Assembly: GCF_017795745.1 (NCBI RefSeq)
Contig: NZ_CP059067.1
Coordinates: forward strand, 992,001-1,056,000
Length of the DNA: 64,000 nucleotides
Reading direction: 5' to 3'
Origin: Rhizobacter sp. AJA081-3
GTDB taxonomy: Bacteria > Pseudomonadota > Gammaproteobacteria > Burkholderiales > Burkholderiaceae_C
The translations under genes were made by a program, and so were the position numbers. The notes below the pieces were generated by a model, which searched no databases, was not told where the DNA came from, and saw only the letters and a program-made list of their open reading frames with translations. Shown piece by piece: positions 1 to 8,176 of the stretch. Position 1 is the stretch's first letter, and every line of letters begins with the position of its first letter.

Positions 1-1196
1 TGCCCGCCGAGACCGGCGGCACCGCGATGTGGGCCGGCTTCAACGTGATGCTGGCGGCCGGCATGATCCGCGAGGCGGCGTCGCTGACCACGCAGATCAG
101 CGGCGAGGTGATTCCGTCCGACGTGCCCGGCTCGCTGGCCATGGGCATCCGGCAGCCGGCCGGCGTGGTGCTGGGCATCGCGCCGTGGAACGCGCCGATC
201 ATCCTGGGCGTGCGTGCCATCGCCACGCCGCTGGCCTGCGGCAACACGGTGATCCTCAAGGGCAGCGAGAACTGCCCGCGCACGCACCAGCTCATCATCG
301 AGGCCTTCCAGGACGCCGGCTTCCCGGCCGGCGTGGTGAACTACCTCACCAACGCGCCGGCCGATGCCGGCAAGGTGGTCGAGGCGATGGTGGCGCACCC
401 GGCGGTGCGGCGCGTCAACTTCACCGGCAGCACGCGCGTGGGGCGGATCATCGCGATGACCTGCGCGAAGTACCTCAAGCCGGTGGTGCTGGAGCTCGGC
501 GGCAAGGCGCCGCTGGTGATCCTCGACGACGCCGACATCGACGACGCGGTGAACGCGGCGGCCTTCGGCTGCTTCGCCAACTCGGGGCAGATCTGCATGT
601 CGACCGAACGCCTCATCGTCGACGAGAAGATCGCCGATGCCTTCATCGACAAGTTCGTCGGCAAGGCGAGCAAGCTGCCGCTGGGCGACCCGCGCCTGCC
701 TGCGCCGGTGGTGCTGGGCTCTGTGGTGGGCATGGGCACGGTGGAGCACTGCAATGCGCTGATCGACGATGCGCTGGCCAAGGGCGCCAAGCTTCTGTGC
801 GGCGGCAAGGCGAAGGACACGCTGATGCCCGCCACCGTGCTCGACCGCGTGACGCGCGAGATGCGCATCTACCACGAGGAGACCTTCGGCCCGGTGAAGT
901 GCATCGTGCGCGTGAAGGGCGTCGACGCGGCGGTGGATTGCGCCAACGACAACGAATACGGCCTGTCGGCCGCGGTTTTCGGCCGCGACATCGGCCGGGC
1001 GATGAACGTGGCGCGGCGCATCGAGTCGGGCATCTGCCACGTCAACGGCCCGACGGTGCACGACGAGGCGCAGATGCCTTTCGGCGGCGTGAAAGGCTCG
1101 GGGCTCGGGCGTTTCGGCGGCAAGGCCGGCGTCGCCGAGTTCACGGAACTGCGCTGGATCACGGTGCAGACGACGCCGCGGCACTATCCGTTCTGA
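1..1196 (+). CDS. aldehyde dehydrogenase, 5' end outside window
   Basis: NAD(P)-dependent aldehyde dehydrogenase that oxidises an aldehyde to its acid. The reading frame is open from the left edge (PAETGGTA precedes the first internal Met), so the N-terminus is missing and about 397 residues remain. The Rossmann-domain stretch IAPWNAPI, the general-base segment LELGGKAP and the nucleophile segment NSGQICMS are all present. The pattern is closest to the vanillin/salicylaldehyde/benzaldehyde dehydrogenase branch; this is a family-level judgement, and the substrate cannot be read from the sequence. The next gene is on the other strand after 128 bases, so this gene ends an operon that starts upstream of the window. 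Confidence 0.9.
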   Translation, partial: PAETGGTAMWAGFNVMLAAGMIREAASLTTQISGEVIPSDVPGSLAMGIRQPAGVVLGIAPWNAPIILGVRAIATPLACGNTVILKGSENCPRTHQLIIEAFQDAGFPAGVVNYLTNAPADAGKVVEAMVAHPAVRRVNFTGSTRVGRIIAMTCAKYLKPVVLELGGKAPLVILDDADIDDAVNAAAFGCFANSGQICMSTERLIVDEKIADAFIDKFVGKASKLPLGDPRLPAPVVLGSVVGMGTVEHCNALIDDALAKGAKLLCGGKAKDTLMPATVLDRVTREMRIYHEETFGPVKCIVRVKGVDAAVDCANDNEYGLSAAVFGRDIGRAMNVARRIESGICHVNGPTVHDEAQMPFGGVKGSGLGRFGGKAGVAEFTELRWITVQTTPRHYPF

Positions 1197-1324
1197 TCAG
1201 TCGCGGCCTGCCGAGTTCGACGGAAGAGATCGGGACTCGCTGCAGCAGCAGCGCTCGACCCATCAGCGACATTCATTACGCCGGCGACGCTGCCGCAAAG
1301 CTCTGCCAGGCTCCCTACGAGTCG

Positions 1325-1750
1325 TCAGCCCTGCATCTGCAAGAGGATGGTGCGCTCGACTCCCGCATACCGATGGACGAGCGCCTCGCGATACGCTGCG
1401 TTGGCCATCATTGCAAGGAAGTGCTGGCGACTCGGGTAGCGGACCAGCAGGCACTTGTCCCAGTCCTGGGTGGCGTCGCCGATGAAGGTCCTGTCGACCT
1501 GCCCCTCCCAAACCACCTCGGCACAGCTCACGTCACCCACCGTTTCCACGAATGCCGTCTGGTACCTGCGGTAGGCGTCCTCACCCGAGCAGGGCGCATG
1601 GGGCGACTCTGCGGGGTAGTTCGCATGCTCGCGGAACTTCAGAAGGTTGAGCATCACCACTGGGCCGTCAGGCCCGGCATCGCGCAATGCGCGCACCTGA
1701 TCGGCCGCGGGGTCGATGGACGGATCGAAGTTGGGGGGAGGGAAGGTCAA
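1325..1750 (-). CDS. DUF1330-like small protein
   Basis: Predicted 141-residue cytoplasmic protein containing the segment VVMLNLLKFRE, which is typical of DUF1330 and related dimeric alpha+beta barrel proteins. The rest (DCxLLVRYPS, then FLAMMANAAYREAL) also follows that family. No catalytic function is established for these proteins and none is claimed here. The start is a TTG, because the frame has no suitable ATG and the conserved core begins about 30 residues in, so the start is uncertain. It stands alone between two convergent or separate units, with 128 bases on one side and 167 on the other, and no clear promoter was seen. Confidence 0.65.
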   Translation of the reverse strand: MTFPPPNFDPSIDPAADQVRALRDAGPDGPVVMLNLLKFREHANYPAESPHAPCSGEDAYRRYQTAFVETVGDVSCAEVVWEGQVDRTFIGDATQDWDKCLLVRYPSRQHFLAMMANAAYREALVHRYAGVERTILLQMQG

Positions 1751-1917
1751 GGGTCGGCCCTGTCTGATGCCACGCGGTGCATGCGCGAGCCGGTATTGTG
1801 GATGCGAGCAGGATCGCAGCGATGTGTGGCCTGCGTTCAGGCGGCCGGCCGGCGACGACTGCAGGTGGCCGCGAGCCGCCGCTCGCCTGCGTTCGAATCC
1901 CTGCGCGCGAAGGGCTC

Positions 1918-2412
1918 TCAGCGCGTCTTCCAGAAGCGCCGGTGCGTCGCCGCGATGGCCTCGGCCATTGCCGGCACCGGGCCGATCACGCGCACATCCT
2001 TCTGCCCGCGCGCGAACACCTCGCGGCAGGGCAGGTCCAGCGTCGGGTTCTCGGCATGGTTGCCGGTCAGGCGAAGCAGCTCACGCTCTTCCAGGCCGAA
2101 GATCACGCGGCCGATGTGCGCCCAGTACTGCGTGCCGGCACACATCGCGCAGGGCTCGACGGTGGTGACCAACGTGCACTGCCACAGCAGATCGGCAGGC
2201 AGGCGCTTCGCCGCGTCGCGCGCCAGCACCGCCTCGGCGTGGTTGACGCTATCGACATTGCCCTGCTCCATCAGCACCGTCTCGTGATCAGGGCCGACGA
2301 GCAGCGCGCCGAAGGGGTGGTGGCCCGCCGCCGCGGCGCGCTCGGCCAGCGCCTGCGCGCGCTGCAGCAGCGCGAGGGTCTGCGCGAGGGTCGGTTCGGT
2401 GCGCTCGTCCAT
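1918..2412 (-). CDS. CDA-fold nucleobase deaminase (guanine deaminase type)
   Basis: 164-residue zinc-dependent deaminase of the cytidine deaminase fold. The zinc and proton-shuttle motif HAE (in VNHAEAVLARD) and the second zinc motif PCAMCAG are both intact. Length and motif spacing fit the bacterial GuaD/TadA-like group that turns guanine into xanthine. Other members act on cytosine, ammeline or pterins, so the substrate is inferred from context. It is the last gene of the minus-strand purine operon and starts 24 bases after the ABC permease stop. A second, unrelated guanine deaminase of the amidohydrolase superfamily lies at 52935-54227. Confidence 0.8.
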   Translation of the reverse strand: MDERTEPTLAQTLALLQRAQALAERAAAAGHHPFGALLVGPDHETVLMEQGNVDSVNHAEAVLARDAAKRLPADLLWQCTLVTTVEPCAMCAGTQYWAHIGRVIFGLEERELLRLTGNHAENPTLDLPCREVFARGQKDVRVIGPVPAMAEAIAATHRRFWKTR

Positions 2413-2436
2413 GCGCGCACTCTACGTCAATGGAGC

Positions 2437-3201
2437 TCAGTGGCCCTGCGAGCCGCGGTGCGCCCAGCCGGTGGTGCGCTTCTCGATCACCGAGAAGAGC
2501 TCGTACATCACCATCGCCATCAGGCCCACCACCACCAGGCCGGAGAAGGCCAGGCCCATCTGCATCGAGCTGCCGGCGCTGATCAGCAGGTAGCCGATCC
2601 CTTCGTTGCTGGCCGTCATCTCGCTGACCGTGGTGCCGACGAAGGCCAGCGTGATCGCCACCTTCAGCGAGCCGTAGAAGTAGGGCATGGAGCGCGGCAG
2701 GCCGACCTTGATCAGCACGTCCCAGCGTTTGGCACCGAGCACGCGCAGCACGTCTTCCAGCTCGGGCTCCAGCGTGGCCAGGCCGGTGGCGATGTTGACC
2801 ATGATCGGGAAGAAGCTGATCAGGAAGGCGGTGAGCACCGCCGGCCCCACGCCGATGCCGAACCACACCACGAGGATGGGCACGAAGGCCGCCTTCGGCA
2901 GCGCGTTGAAGCCGGTCATCAGCGGGTACATCGCATCGTAGGCCAGCCGCGAGCTGCCCATCAGGAAGCCGAGCAGCACGCCGACCACGATGGCGATCGC
3001 GAAGCCGACCATCGTCACCCAGAAGGTGCGCCACGCATGGCCGAGGATGGTCCAGCGGTGCTCCCAGGTCGCCTCGGCGATGGCCGCCGGGCTGGGGAAG
3101 ATGAACTCGCTGACCTTGAAGGCACTGCAGATCAGCTGCCAAACGAGCAGGGTGGCCAGCAGCAGCAGCCAGGGCGCGGCGCGTTCCAGAGGCGACTTCA
3201 T
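2437..3201 (-). CDS. ABC transporter permease, NitT/TauT (SsuC-like) family
   Basis: 254-residue inner-membrane permease with about six hydrophobic segments. The EAA-type loop reads roughly ELEDVLRVLGAKRWDVLIKV, and ends LPRSMPYFYGSLK, as in SsuC/TauC/ThiX permeases. The ATG was chosen because it overlaps the ATPase stop (ATGA). An upstream in-frame extension to 3471 would run through the ATPase gene in another frame and has no permease character. It forms an importer with the ATPase and binding protein encoded upstream. The substrate is unknown; its place among ureide genes suggests a nitrogen heterocycle or ureide. Confidence 0.88.
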   Translation of the reverse strand: MKSPLERAAPWLLLLATLLVWQLICSAFKVSEFIFPSPAAIAEATWEHRWTILGHAWRTFWVTMVGFAIAIVVGVLLGFLMGSSRLAYDAMYPLMTGFNALPKAAFVPILVVWFGIGVGPAVLTAFLISFFPIMVNIATGLATLEPELEDVLRVLGAKRWDVLIKVGLPRSMPYFYGSLKVAITLAFVGTTVSEMTASNEGIGYLLISAGSSMQMGLAFSGLVVVGLMAMVMYELFSVIEKRTTGWAHRGSQGH

Positions 3202-4019
3202 GCCGTCGCTCCCGCCGGCTGGCCGGATTGACCGCGGATGGCACCGATGTGCCCGCGCAACTCGTGCACGATGTCGGTGAAGGCCGGCGTGTAGGTGATC
3301 TCCAGGTCGCGCGGGCGCGGCAGCTCGATCTCGCGTTTCACCACGAAGCGCCCCGGGCTCTTGCTCATCACGTAGACGGTGTCGGCGAGGAACACGCTCT
3401 CGCGCAGGTCGTGCGTGACCAGGATGACGTTGAACTTCTGCGCCGCCTGCAGGTCGCGCAGGATGCACCACAGCTCCTCGCGCGTGAATGCATCCAGGGC
3501 GCCGAAGGGCTCGTCGAGCAGCAGCATCTTCGGCTCGTGGATGAGCGCGCGGCAGATGCTGGCGCGCTGCTGCATGCCGCCGGAGAGCTGCCAGGGGAAC
3601 TTGTCCTCGTAGCCGGCCAGGCCCACGCTGGCCAGCAGCGCGCGCGCCTTGGCGGCGTACTCGCTGCGTTTCGCACGGAAGCTGGAGCGGTAGGGTTCGA
3701 CGATTTCCAGCGGCAGCAGCACGTTGTCCAGCGTCGTTCGCCAGGGCAGCAGGCTGGGCGCCTGGAAGGCCATGCCGGTGATCTTGAGCGGGCCGGTGAC
3801 CTGCTGGCCGCCGATGATCACCGTCCCCTTGCTCGGCCGCTTCAGCCCGGTGGCCAGCTTCATGAAGGTGCTCTTGCCGCAGCCCGAAGGCCCGACGATG
3901 GCGATGAACTCGCCCTCGCGCACCTTCAGGTCGATGGCCTCGACGGCAAACTGGCCTTTGGCCAGGAGATCATCGTTGTACGCGAGCCAGACGTCATGAA
4001 AGTCGACGAAGGCGGTCAT
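3198..4019 (-). CDS. ABC transporter ATP-binding protein, NitT/TauT family
   Basis: 273-residue cytoplasmic ATPase that powers the SsuC-like importer. Walker A is GPSGCGKST, the signature is LSGGMQQRA, Walker B is MLLLDEPFGALD, and the switch histidine is in VTHD. The order and spacing are those of SsuB/TauB/NrtD-type subunits. Start and stop both overlap the neighbouring genes by ATGA (binding protein upstream, permease downstream), which indicates translational coupling within one three-gene importer. The longer frame reading back to 5102 is an artefact that crosses the binding-protein gene. Confidence 0.92.
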   Translation of the reverse strand: MTAFVDFHDVWLAYNDDLLAKGQFAVEAIDLKVREGEFIAIVGPSGCGKSTFMKLATGLKRPSKGTVIIGGQQVTGPLKITGMAFQAPSLLPWRTTLDNVLLPLEIVEPYRSSFRAKRSEYAAKARALLASVGLAGYEDKFPWQLSGGMQQRASICRALIHEPKMLLLDEPFGALDAFTREELWCILRDLQAAQKFNVILVTHDLRESVFLADTVYVMSKSPGRFVVKREIELPRPRDLEITYTPAFTDIVHELRGHIGAIRGQSGQPAGATA

Positions 4020-5056
4020 TTCTTGAAGATGCTGCGGTCCGTCACGCTCGGCAGGAAGCCCGCATTCCACACCGAGGTGGCCACCACGCGCTCCTTGGAC
4101 GCGAAGGCGTCCGAGACCTGGCTGGCCATCAGCGCCAGCCGCGCGGCGTTGACGTCGCCGAAGCCCTCGGCCTTGGCATCCGGCGTGAGCACGGTCTGGT
4201 CGAGCGCGAGCTTGAGGCGGCGCAGTTCGAGGTCGGCGTTGACGATGCCGTCGCGCTCCTTCACCGTGGCCACGCCGGCCTTCGGATCGGCGATGACGTC
4301 CTTCACGCCCTTGGTGAAGGCGCGCAGGAAGGCCTTCACGGCCTCCGGGTTCTTCTTGAGGAAGTCCTCGCCGGCGATGATCACGTTGCCGTACAGCTTC
4401 ACGCCGTACTGCGAGTACGGCAGCACGACGATGTCTTCGGTCTTCACGCCGCGCGCCTCGAGGTTGAGCAGCGAGGTGAACGAGAAGCCGGTGATCGCAT
4501 CGATGTCGCCGCGCACCAGCATGGTCTCGCGCAGCGGCGGGTCCATCGCCGTCCAGGCCACGTCCTTCACCGCGTTGGCCTTGGCGAAGATCGGCCAGGC
4601 GCGGCGGCCGGCGTCGAACACCGGCGCGCCGAGCTTCTTGCCCGACAGGTCGGCCGGCTTGGCGATGCCGCTCTTCTTCAGCGCCAGAACCGCGGCCGGC
4701 GTGTTGTTGTAGACCATCATCACCGCGACCGGCTTGTTCGGCGCCGTCGGGTTGTTGGCGTGGAACTCCATCAGCGCAGCCAGGTCGGCGAAGCCCATGT
4801 CGTAGGTGCCCGAAGCCACGCGCGTGACCGTGCCGCCCGAGCCGTTGCCGGCGTCGATGGTGACATTGAGCTTCTCTGCCTTGAAGTAGCCTTTGGCCGC
4901 GGGCACGAGGAACAGTGCCGCCGGGCCTTCGAAGCGCCAGTCGAGCTGGAACTTGACCGGCGTTTCCTGCGCCAGGGCGGGCAGGGTGGCCGCGAGGGCG
5001 AGCGAGGCGGCGGCGCCGAGCAGGGCGCGGCGGGCGAGGGGCTTGATCAAGGACAT
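4016..5056 (-). CDS. ABC transporter substrate-binding protein, NMT1/THI5-like
   Basis: 346-residue periplasmic binding protein. The N-terminus is a clean signal peptide (basic RR, hydrophobic core, cleavage near ALAQE). The mature part starts VKFQLDWRFEGP and contains GYFKAEKLNV, the usual opening of NMT1/SsuA-like proteins, which bind hydroxymethylpyrimidines, taurine, sulfonates or riboflavin precursors. I chose the ATG at MSLIKPLARR because it gives a normal signal peptide; a start 11 codons upstream is possible. It lies 107 bases downstream of the M20 hydrolase gene. The ligand is not determined by sequence. Confidence 0.88.
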   Translation of the reverse strand: MSLIKPLARRALLGAAASLALAATLPALAQETPVKFQLDWRFEGPAALFLVPAAKGYFKAEKLNVTIDAGNGSGGTVTRVASGTYDMGFADLAALMEFHANNPTAPNKPVAVMMVYNNTPAAVLALKKSGIAKPADLSGKKLGAPVFDAGRRAWPIFAKANAVKDVAWTAMDPPLRETMLVRGDIDAITGFSFTSLLNLEARGVKTEDIVVLPYSQYGVKLYGNVIIAGEDFLKKNPEAVKAFLRAFTKGVKDVIADPKAGVATVKERDGIVNADLELRRLKLALDQTVLTPDAKAEGFGDVNAARLALMASQVSDAFASKERVVATSVWNAGFLPSVTDRSIFKK

Positions 5057-5163
5057 GCGGTACTCCGGGAAAGGTGAATCCTGTTTCACCCTCCCGTCGC
5101 AAGAAGCATGCGCAGCGCCGCGACCTCAGGCTGGTGCGCGACGCACCAGCTTGAGTCGTGCGA

Positions 5164-6387
5164 TCAGGCCAGCAAGTCGTGCAGCGTGCGTGCGACCACC
5201 TTGGTGGCGCGGCGCAGGTCTTCCAGCACGATGTGCTCGTCGGCGCGCTTGGCGTTGCTTTCCAGCACGGTGCGCGGCCCGGCGCCGTAGATCACCGCCG
5301 GGATGCCGCGCTCGCAGTACAGGCGCACGTCGGTGTACAGCGGCGTGCCCGAGGTGGGGATGGGCTCGCCGAACACCGCCTCGCCGTGCCTGCACAGCGC
5401 CTCGACCAGCGGTTGGTTGCCCGGCAGCGGCGTCAGTGCGCGGGCCAGCAGCATGCGCTTGATGTCCACGGTGATGCCGGGCACCTGCTTCGCCGCCTCG
5501 GCGATCACGCGGTGCAGGGTGGCCTCCACCTCGGCCGGGTTCTCCTCGGGGATCATGCGGCGGTCGAGCTTGAGCACCACCTTGCCCGGCACCACGTTGG
5601 TGTTGGTGCCGCCCTGGATCAGGCCGACATTCAGGTAGGGGTGGGTGATGCCCTTCACCTTCGACGTGACCTGCTTGTAGAGCGTGTTCTGCGCATAGAG
5701 CGCGTTGAGGATCGCCGTGGCGCCCTGCAGCGCGTCGACGCCGGTGTCCGGGATGGCGGCGTGCGCCATCTTGCCGTGTACCGTCACCTCCATCTGCAGG
5801 CAGCCGTTGTGCGCCGTCACCACCTGGTAGCTGAAGCCGGCGGCGATCAGCAGGTCGGGCTTCGTGTAGCCCTTGTCGAGCAGCCAGCCTGGGCCGAGCT
5901 CGCCGCCGAACTCCTCGTCGTAGGTGAAGTGCAGCTCGATGCCGCCCTTCAGCGGCAGGCCCAGCGACTCCAGCGCGCGGGTGGCGAAGATGAAGGTCGC
6001 GAAATCGCACTTGCTCACCGCCGAGGCCCGGCCGTAGAGCTTGCCCTCGTGCACCTCGCCGCCGTAGGGCGGGTGGGTCCAGCCCTCGCCGGGCGGCACC
6101 ACGTCGCCGTGGGCGTTCAAGGCCACGGTGCGGCCTGCGCCGTAGCGGCGCCGCACGATCAGGTTGGTGATGCTCTCCAGCCCGGCGGCCTTCACCTGTT
6201 CGGCCGGCACCGGAAACTTCTCCGCCTCGAAGCCGAAGCCTTTCAGCAACTCCGCGGTGCGCTCGGCGTGTGGGGCGTTGTTGCCCGGCGGCGAGTCGGT
6301 GGGCACCTGCACCAGGGCCTGCAGGGTGCGCACCTCTTCGTCGAAGTGGGCGTCGATCCAGTCGTCAAGCTTGTCGTAGGGGCTCAT
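5164..6387 (-). CDS. M20 family (ArgE/DapE-type) metallohydrolase
   Basis: 407-residue M20 amidohydrolase or deacylase. The first metal motif HGDVVP (His93, Asp95) and the catalytic acidic pair in YDEEFGGE (around 156-163) are present. The usual bridging aspartate in GRGxxDxKGG is not: the segment here reads GRASAVSKCD, with Val at the canonical position and an Asp four residues later (Asp128). The gene overlaps the UraD-AllC gene by ATGA, so it belongs to the ureide operon. It may hydrolyse a carbamoyl or ureido intermediate such as ureidoglycolate, but that is inference; N-acyl amino acids are the alternative. Confidence 0.82.
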   Translation of the reverse strand: MSPYDKLDDWIDAHFDEEVRTLQALVQVPTDSPPGNNAPHAERTAELLKGFGFEAEKFPVPAEQVKAAGLESITNLIVRRRYGAGRTVALNAHGDVVPPGEGWTHPPYGGEVHEGKLYGRASAVSKCDFATFIFATRALESLGLPLKGGIELHFTYDEEFGGELGPGWLLDKGYTKPDLLIAAGFSYQVVTAHNGCLQMEVTVHGKMAHAAIPDTGVDALQGATAILNALYAQNTLYKQVTSKVKGITHPYLNVGLIQGGTNTNVVPGKVVLKLDRRMIPEENPAEVEATLHRVIAEAAKQVPGITVDIKRMLLARALTPLPGNQPLVEALCRHGEAVFGEPIPTSGTPLYTDVRLYCERGIPAVIYGAGPRTVLESNAKRADEHIVLEDLRRATKVVARTLHDLLA

Positions 6388-8165
6388 GCGGCTTCTTCGG
6401 TCAGTTGTTCGAGCAGGTGCTGGAAGGCACGCACGCACAGGTCGGCGTCGTCGTTGGTGACGGCTTCCAGCGGGTTGTGGCTGATGCCGGCGTTCAGGCC
6501 GCGCAGGAACAGCATCGCCTGCGGCATCACCTCGTGCAGCTTCATGGCGTCGTGGCCGGCGCCGCTGGGCATGCGGAACACCGGCAGGCCGAGCGACTCC
6601 ACCGCACGTTCCCAGCGTTGCTGCCAGGCCGGCGCGCTGGGCGCAGCAGCGGCGCGCATGGTTTCCTCGACCTTGAAGTGCAGGCCGCGGCGCTCGCAGA
6701 TCGTGGCCAGCTCGGCGAGCACGTCGCGCGCCAGCGCGTCGCGCGCCTCGTTGGTGGTGGCGCGCAGGTCCAGGCTGAACAGGCAGCGGCCGGGCACCAC
6801 GTTCATCGAGCCGTTGGGCACCTGCAGCATGCCGATGGTGCCGACCACGTCGGGCACGCGTGCCGCGCGCTTCTCCACGTACAGCGCGAGCTCCGCCACG
6901 GCAACGGCCGCATCGCGGCGCCGGTTCATCGGGGTGGTGCCGGCGTGGCTGGCCATGCCGCTCACCTCGCACTGGTAGCGCACGCCGCCGTTGATCGAGG
7001 TGACCACGCCCAGCGGCAGGTCGAGTTCGTTGAGCACCGGGCCTTGCTCGATGTGCACCTCGACGAAGCCGAGGTAACGCGCCGGGTCACGCTGCAATGC
7101 GGCGATGGCGGGCAGCGTGGCCGGCCGGCCGGCGGCACGCATCGCATCGCGCATCGACACGCCGTCGGCATCGCGCTGCTCCAGCCAGGCGGGCTCGAAA
7201 TGGCCAGTCAAGGCACCCGAGCCGAGGAAGGTGGCCTTGTAGCGCTGGCCTTCTTCTTCCGCGAAGCCGACCACCTCGAAGCCGAAGGGCAGGCGGCGGC
7301 CGGCGCGGTGCAGCTCGCGCACGCACACCATCGGCACGAAGATGCCCAGTCGGCCGTCGTACTTGCCGCCGTTGCGCACGGTGTCGAAGTGGCTCCCGGT
7401 GAGGAGGCGCTTCGCGTTTCGGTCTGTGCCGTGATAGACGCCGACCACGTTGCCCACCGCGTCGACCGACACCTCGTCGAAGCCGCAGTCGTGCATCCAG
7501 CGCCTCAGCTGCACCTGGCAGGCGATGTGCGCCTCGGTCAGGTAGGTGACGGTGAGCTGGCCCTGCGCGGCATAGCCGGGGTCGGTGTGCTGGGCGAGGA
7601 GCTCGGCGCAGTCCCACACCTGGTTGCCGAGCACGGGCTCGACGCCGAACTTGTCGTTCAGCCGGATCTCGACCACGCGGTGGATGTTGCGCAGGCACTC
7701 GGCGAGTTCGAAGTCCGGGTGGTTGTCGAGCCGGCGCGCGAAGGTGTCGATGATCTCGCGGCGCGACAGCCCGGCGCCGCGCGGCCCGCGCACCGCCAGG
7801 ATGAAGGGCCAGCCGAACTTCTTGTTGTAGTCGGCGTTGAGCTGCTGGATGCGCGCGAACTCTTCGGCCGTGCAGTTCGTCAGCCCCGAGGTGGTCTGCT
7901 CGTTGGTGGACTCGGCGGTGAGCGAGCGGCTGACCATCGCCTTGCCGGCGAGCTCGGGGTGGGCGCGGATCAGCGTGAGCTGCGCGTCGCGCCCGGCCTC
8001 CTGCAGCACCTCGACCATCGCGCGCTTGAGCTGCGCGAGCGTGGCGAAGGGGCGCTTGGCCAGCGCACGCTGGGCGATCCACGGCGAGTGCTCGTACAGG
8101 CCGTCGAGCAGGGCGGCCGCCTCGTCGGGCGAGGCGGCGTTCAGCTGGGGCAGGGTCAGGGGCAT
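6384..8165 (-). CDS. fused OHCU decarboxylase (UraD) and allantoate amidohydrolase (AllC)
   Basis: 593-residue fusion. Residues 1-170 are UraD, which converts OHCU to S-allantoin; the catalytic His69 is in RAHPEL and the conserved FGWPFILAVRG is at 117-127. Residues 180-593 are a Zn/Mn-dependent M20C hydrolase of the allantoate amidohydrolase/carbamoylase family, with TGSHFDTV (His259), GGKYDG (Asp270), AEEEG (302-306) and VHIEQGP (His371). The two activities are not consecutive: PuuE, encoded just upstream, makes the intervening allantoate. The Bug-protein gene ends 11 bases upstream, and the M20 gene overlaps downstream. Both halves keep their catalytic residues, so both are probably active. 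Confidence 0.93.
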   Translation of the reverse strand: MPLTLPQLNAASPDEAAALLDGLYEHSPWIAQRALAKRPFATLAQLKRAMVEVLQEAGRDAQLTLIRAHPELAGKAMVSRSLTAESTNEQTTSGLTNCTAEEFARIQQLNADYNKKFGWPFILAVRGPRGAGLSRREIIDTFARRLDNHPDFELAECLRNIHRVVEIRLNDKFGVEPVLGNQVWDCAELLAQHTDPGYAAQGQLTVTYLTEAHIACQVQLRRWMHDCGFDEVSVDAVGNVVGVYHGTDRNAKRLLTGSHFDTVRNGGKYDGRLGIFVPMVCVRELHRAGRRLPFGFEVVGFAEEEGQRYKATFLGSGALTGHFEPAWLEQRDADGVSMRDAMRAAGRPATLPAIAALQRDPARYLGFVEVHIEQGPVLNELDLPLGVVTSINGGVRYQCEVSGMASHAGTTPMNRRRDAAVAVAELALYVEKRAARVPDVVGTIGMLQVPNGSMNVVPGRCLFSLDLRATTNEARDALARDVLAELATICERRGLHFKVEETMRAAAAPSAPAWQQRWERAVESLGLPVFRMPSGAGHDAMKLHEVMPQAMLFLRGLNAGISHNPLEAVTNDDADLCVRAFQHLLEQLTEEAA

Positions 8166-8176
8166 GGAGTGGCTTG

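Noticed and set aside
29-2287. 752-codon open frame overlapping the aldehyde dehydrogenase and genes on the other strand
   Set aside because: Arg/Gly-rich translation without any domain; it is a GC-bias shadow of the real gene in another frame.
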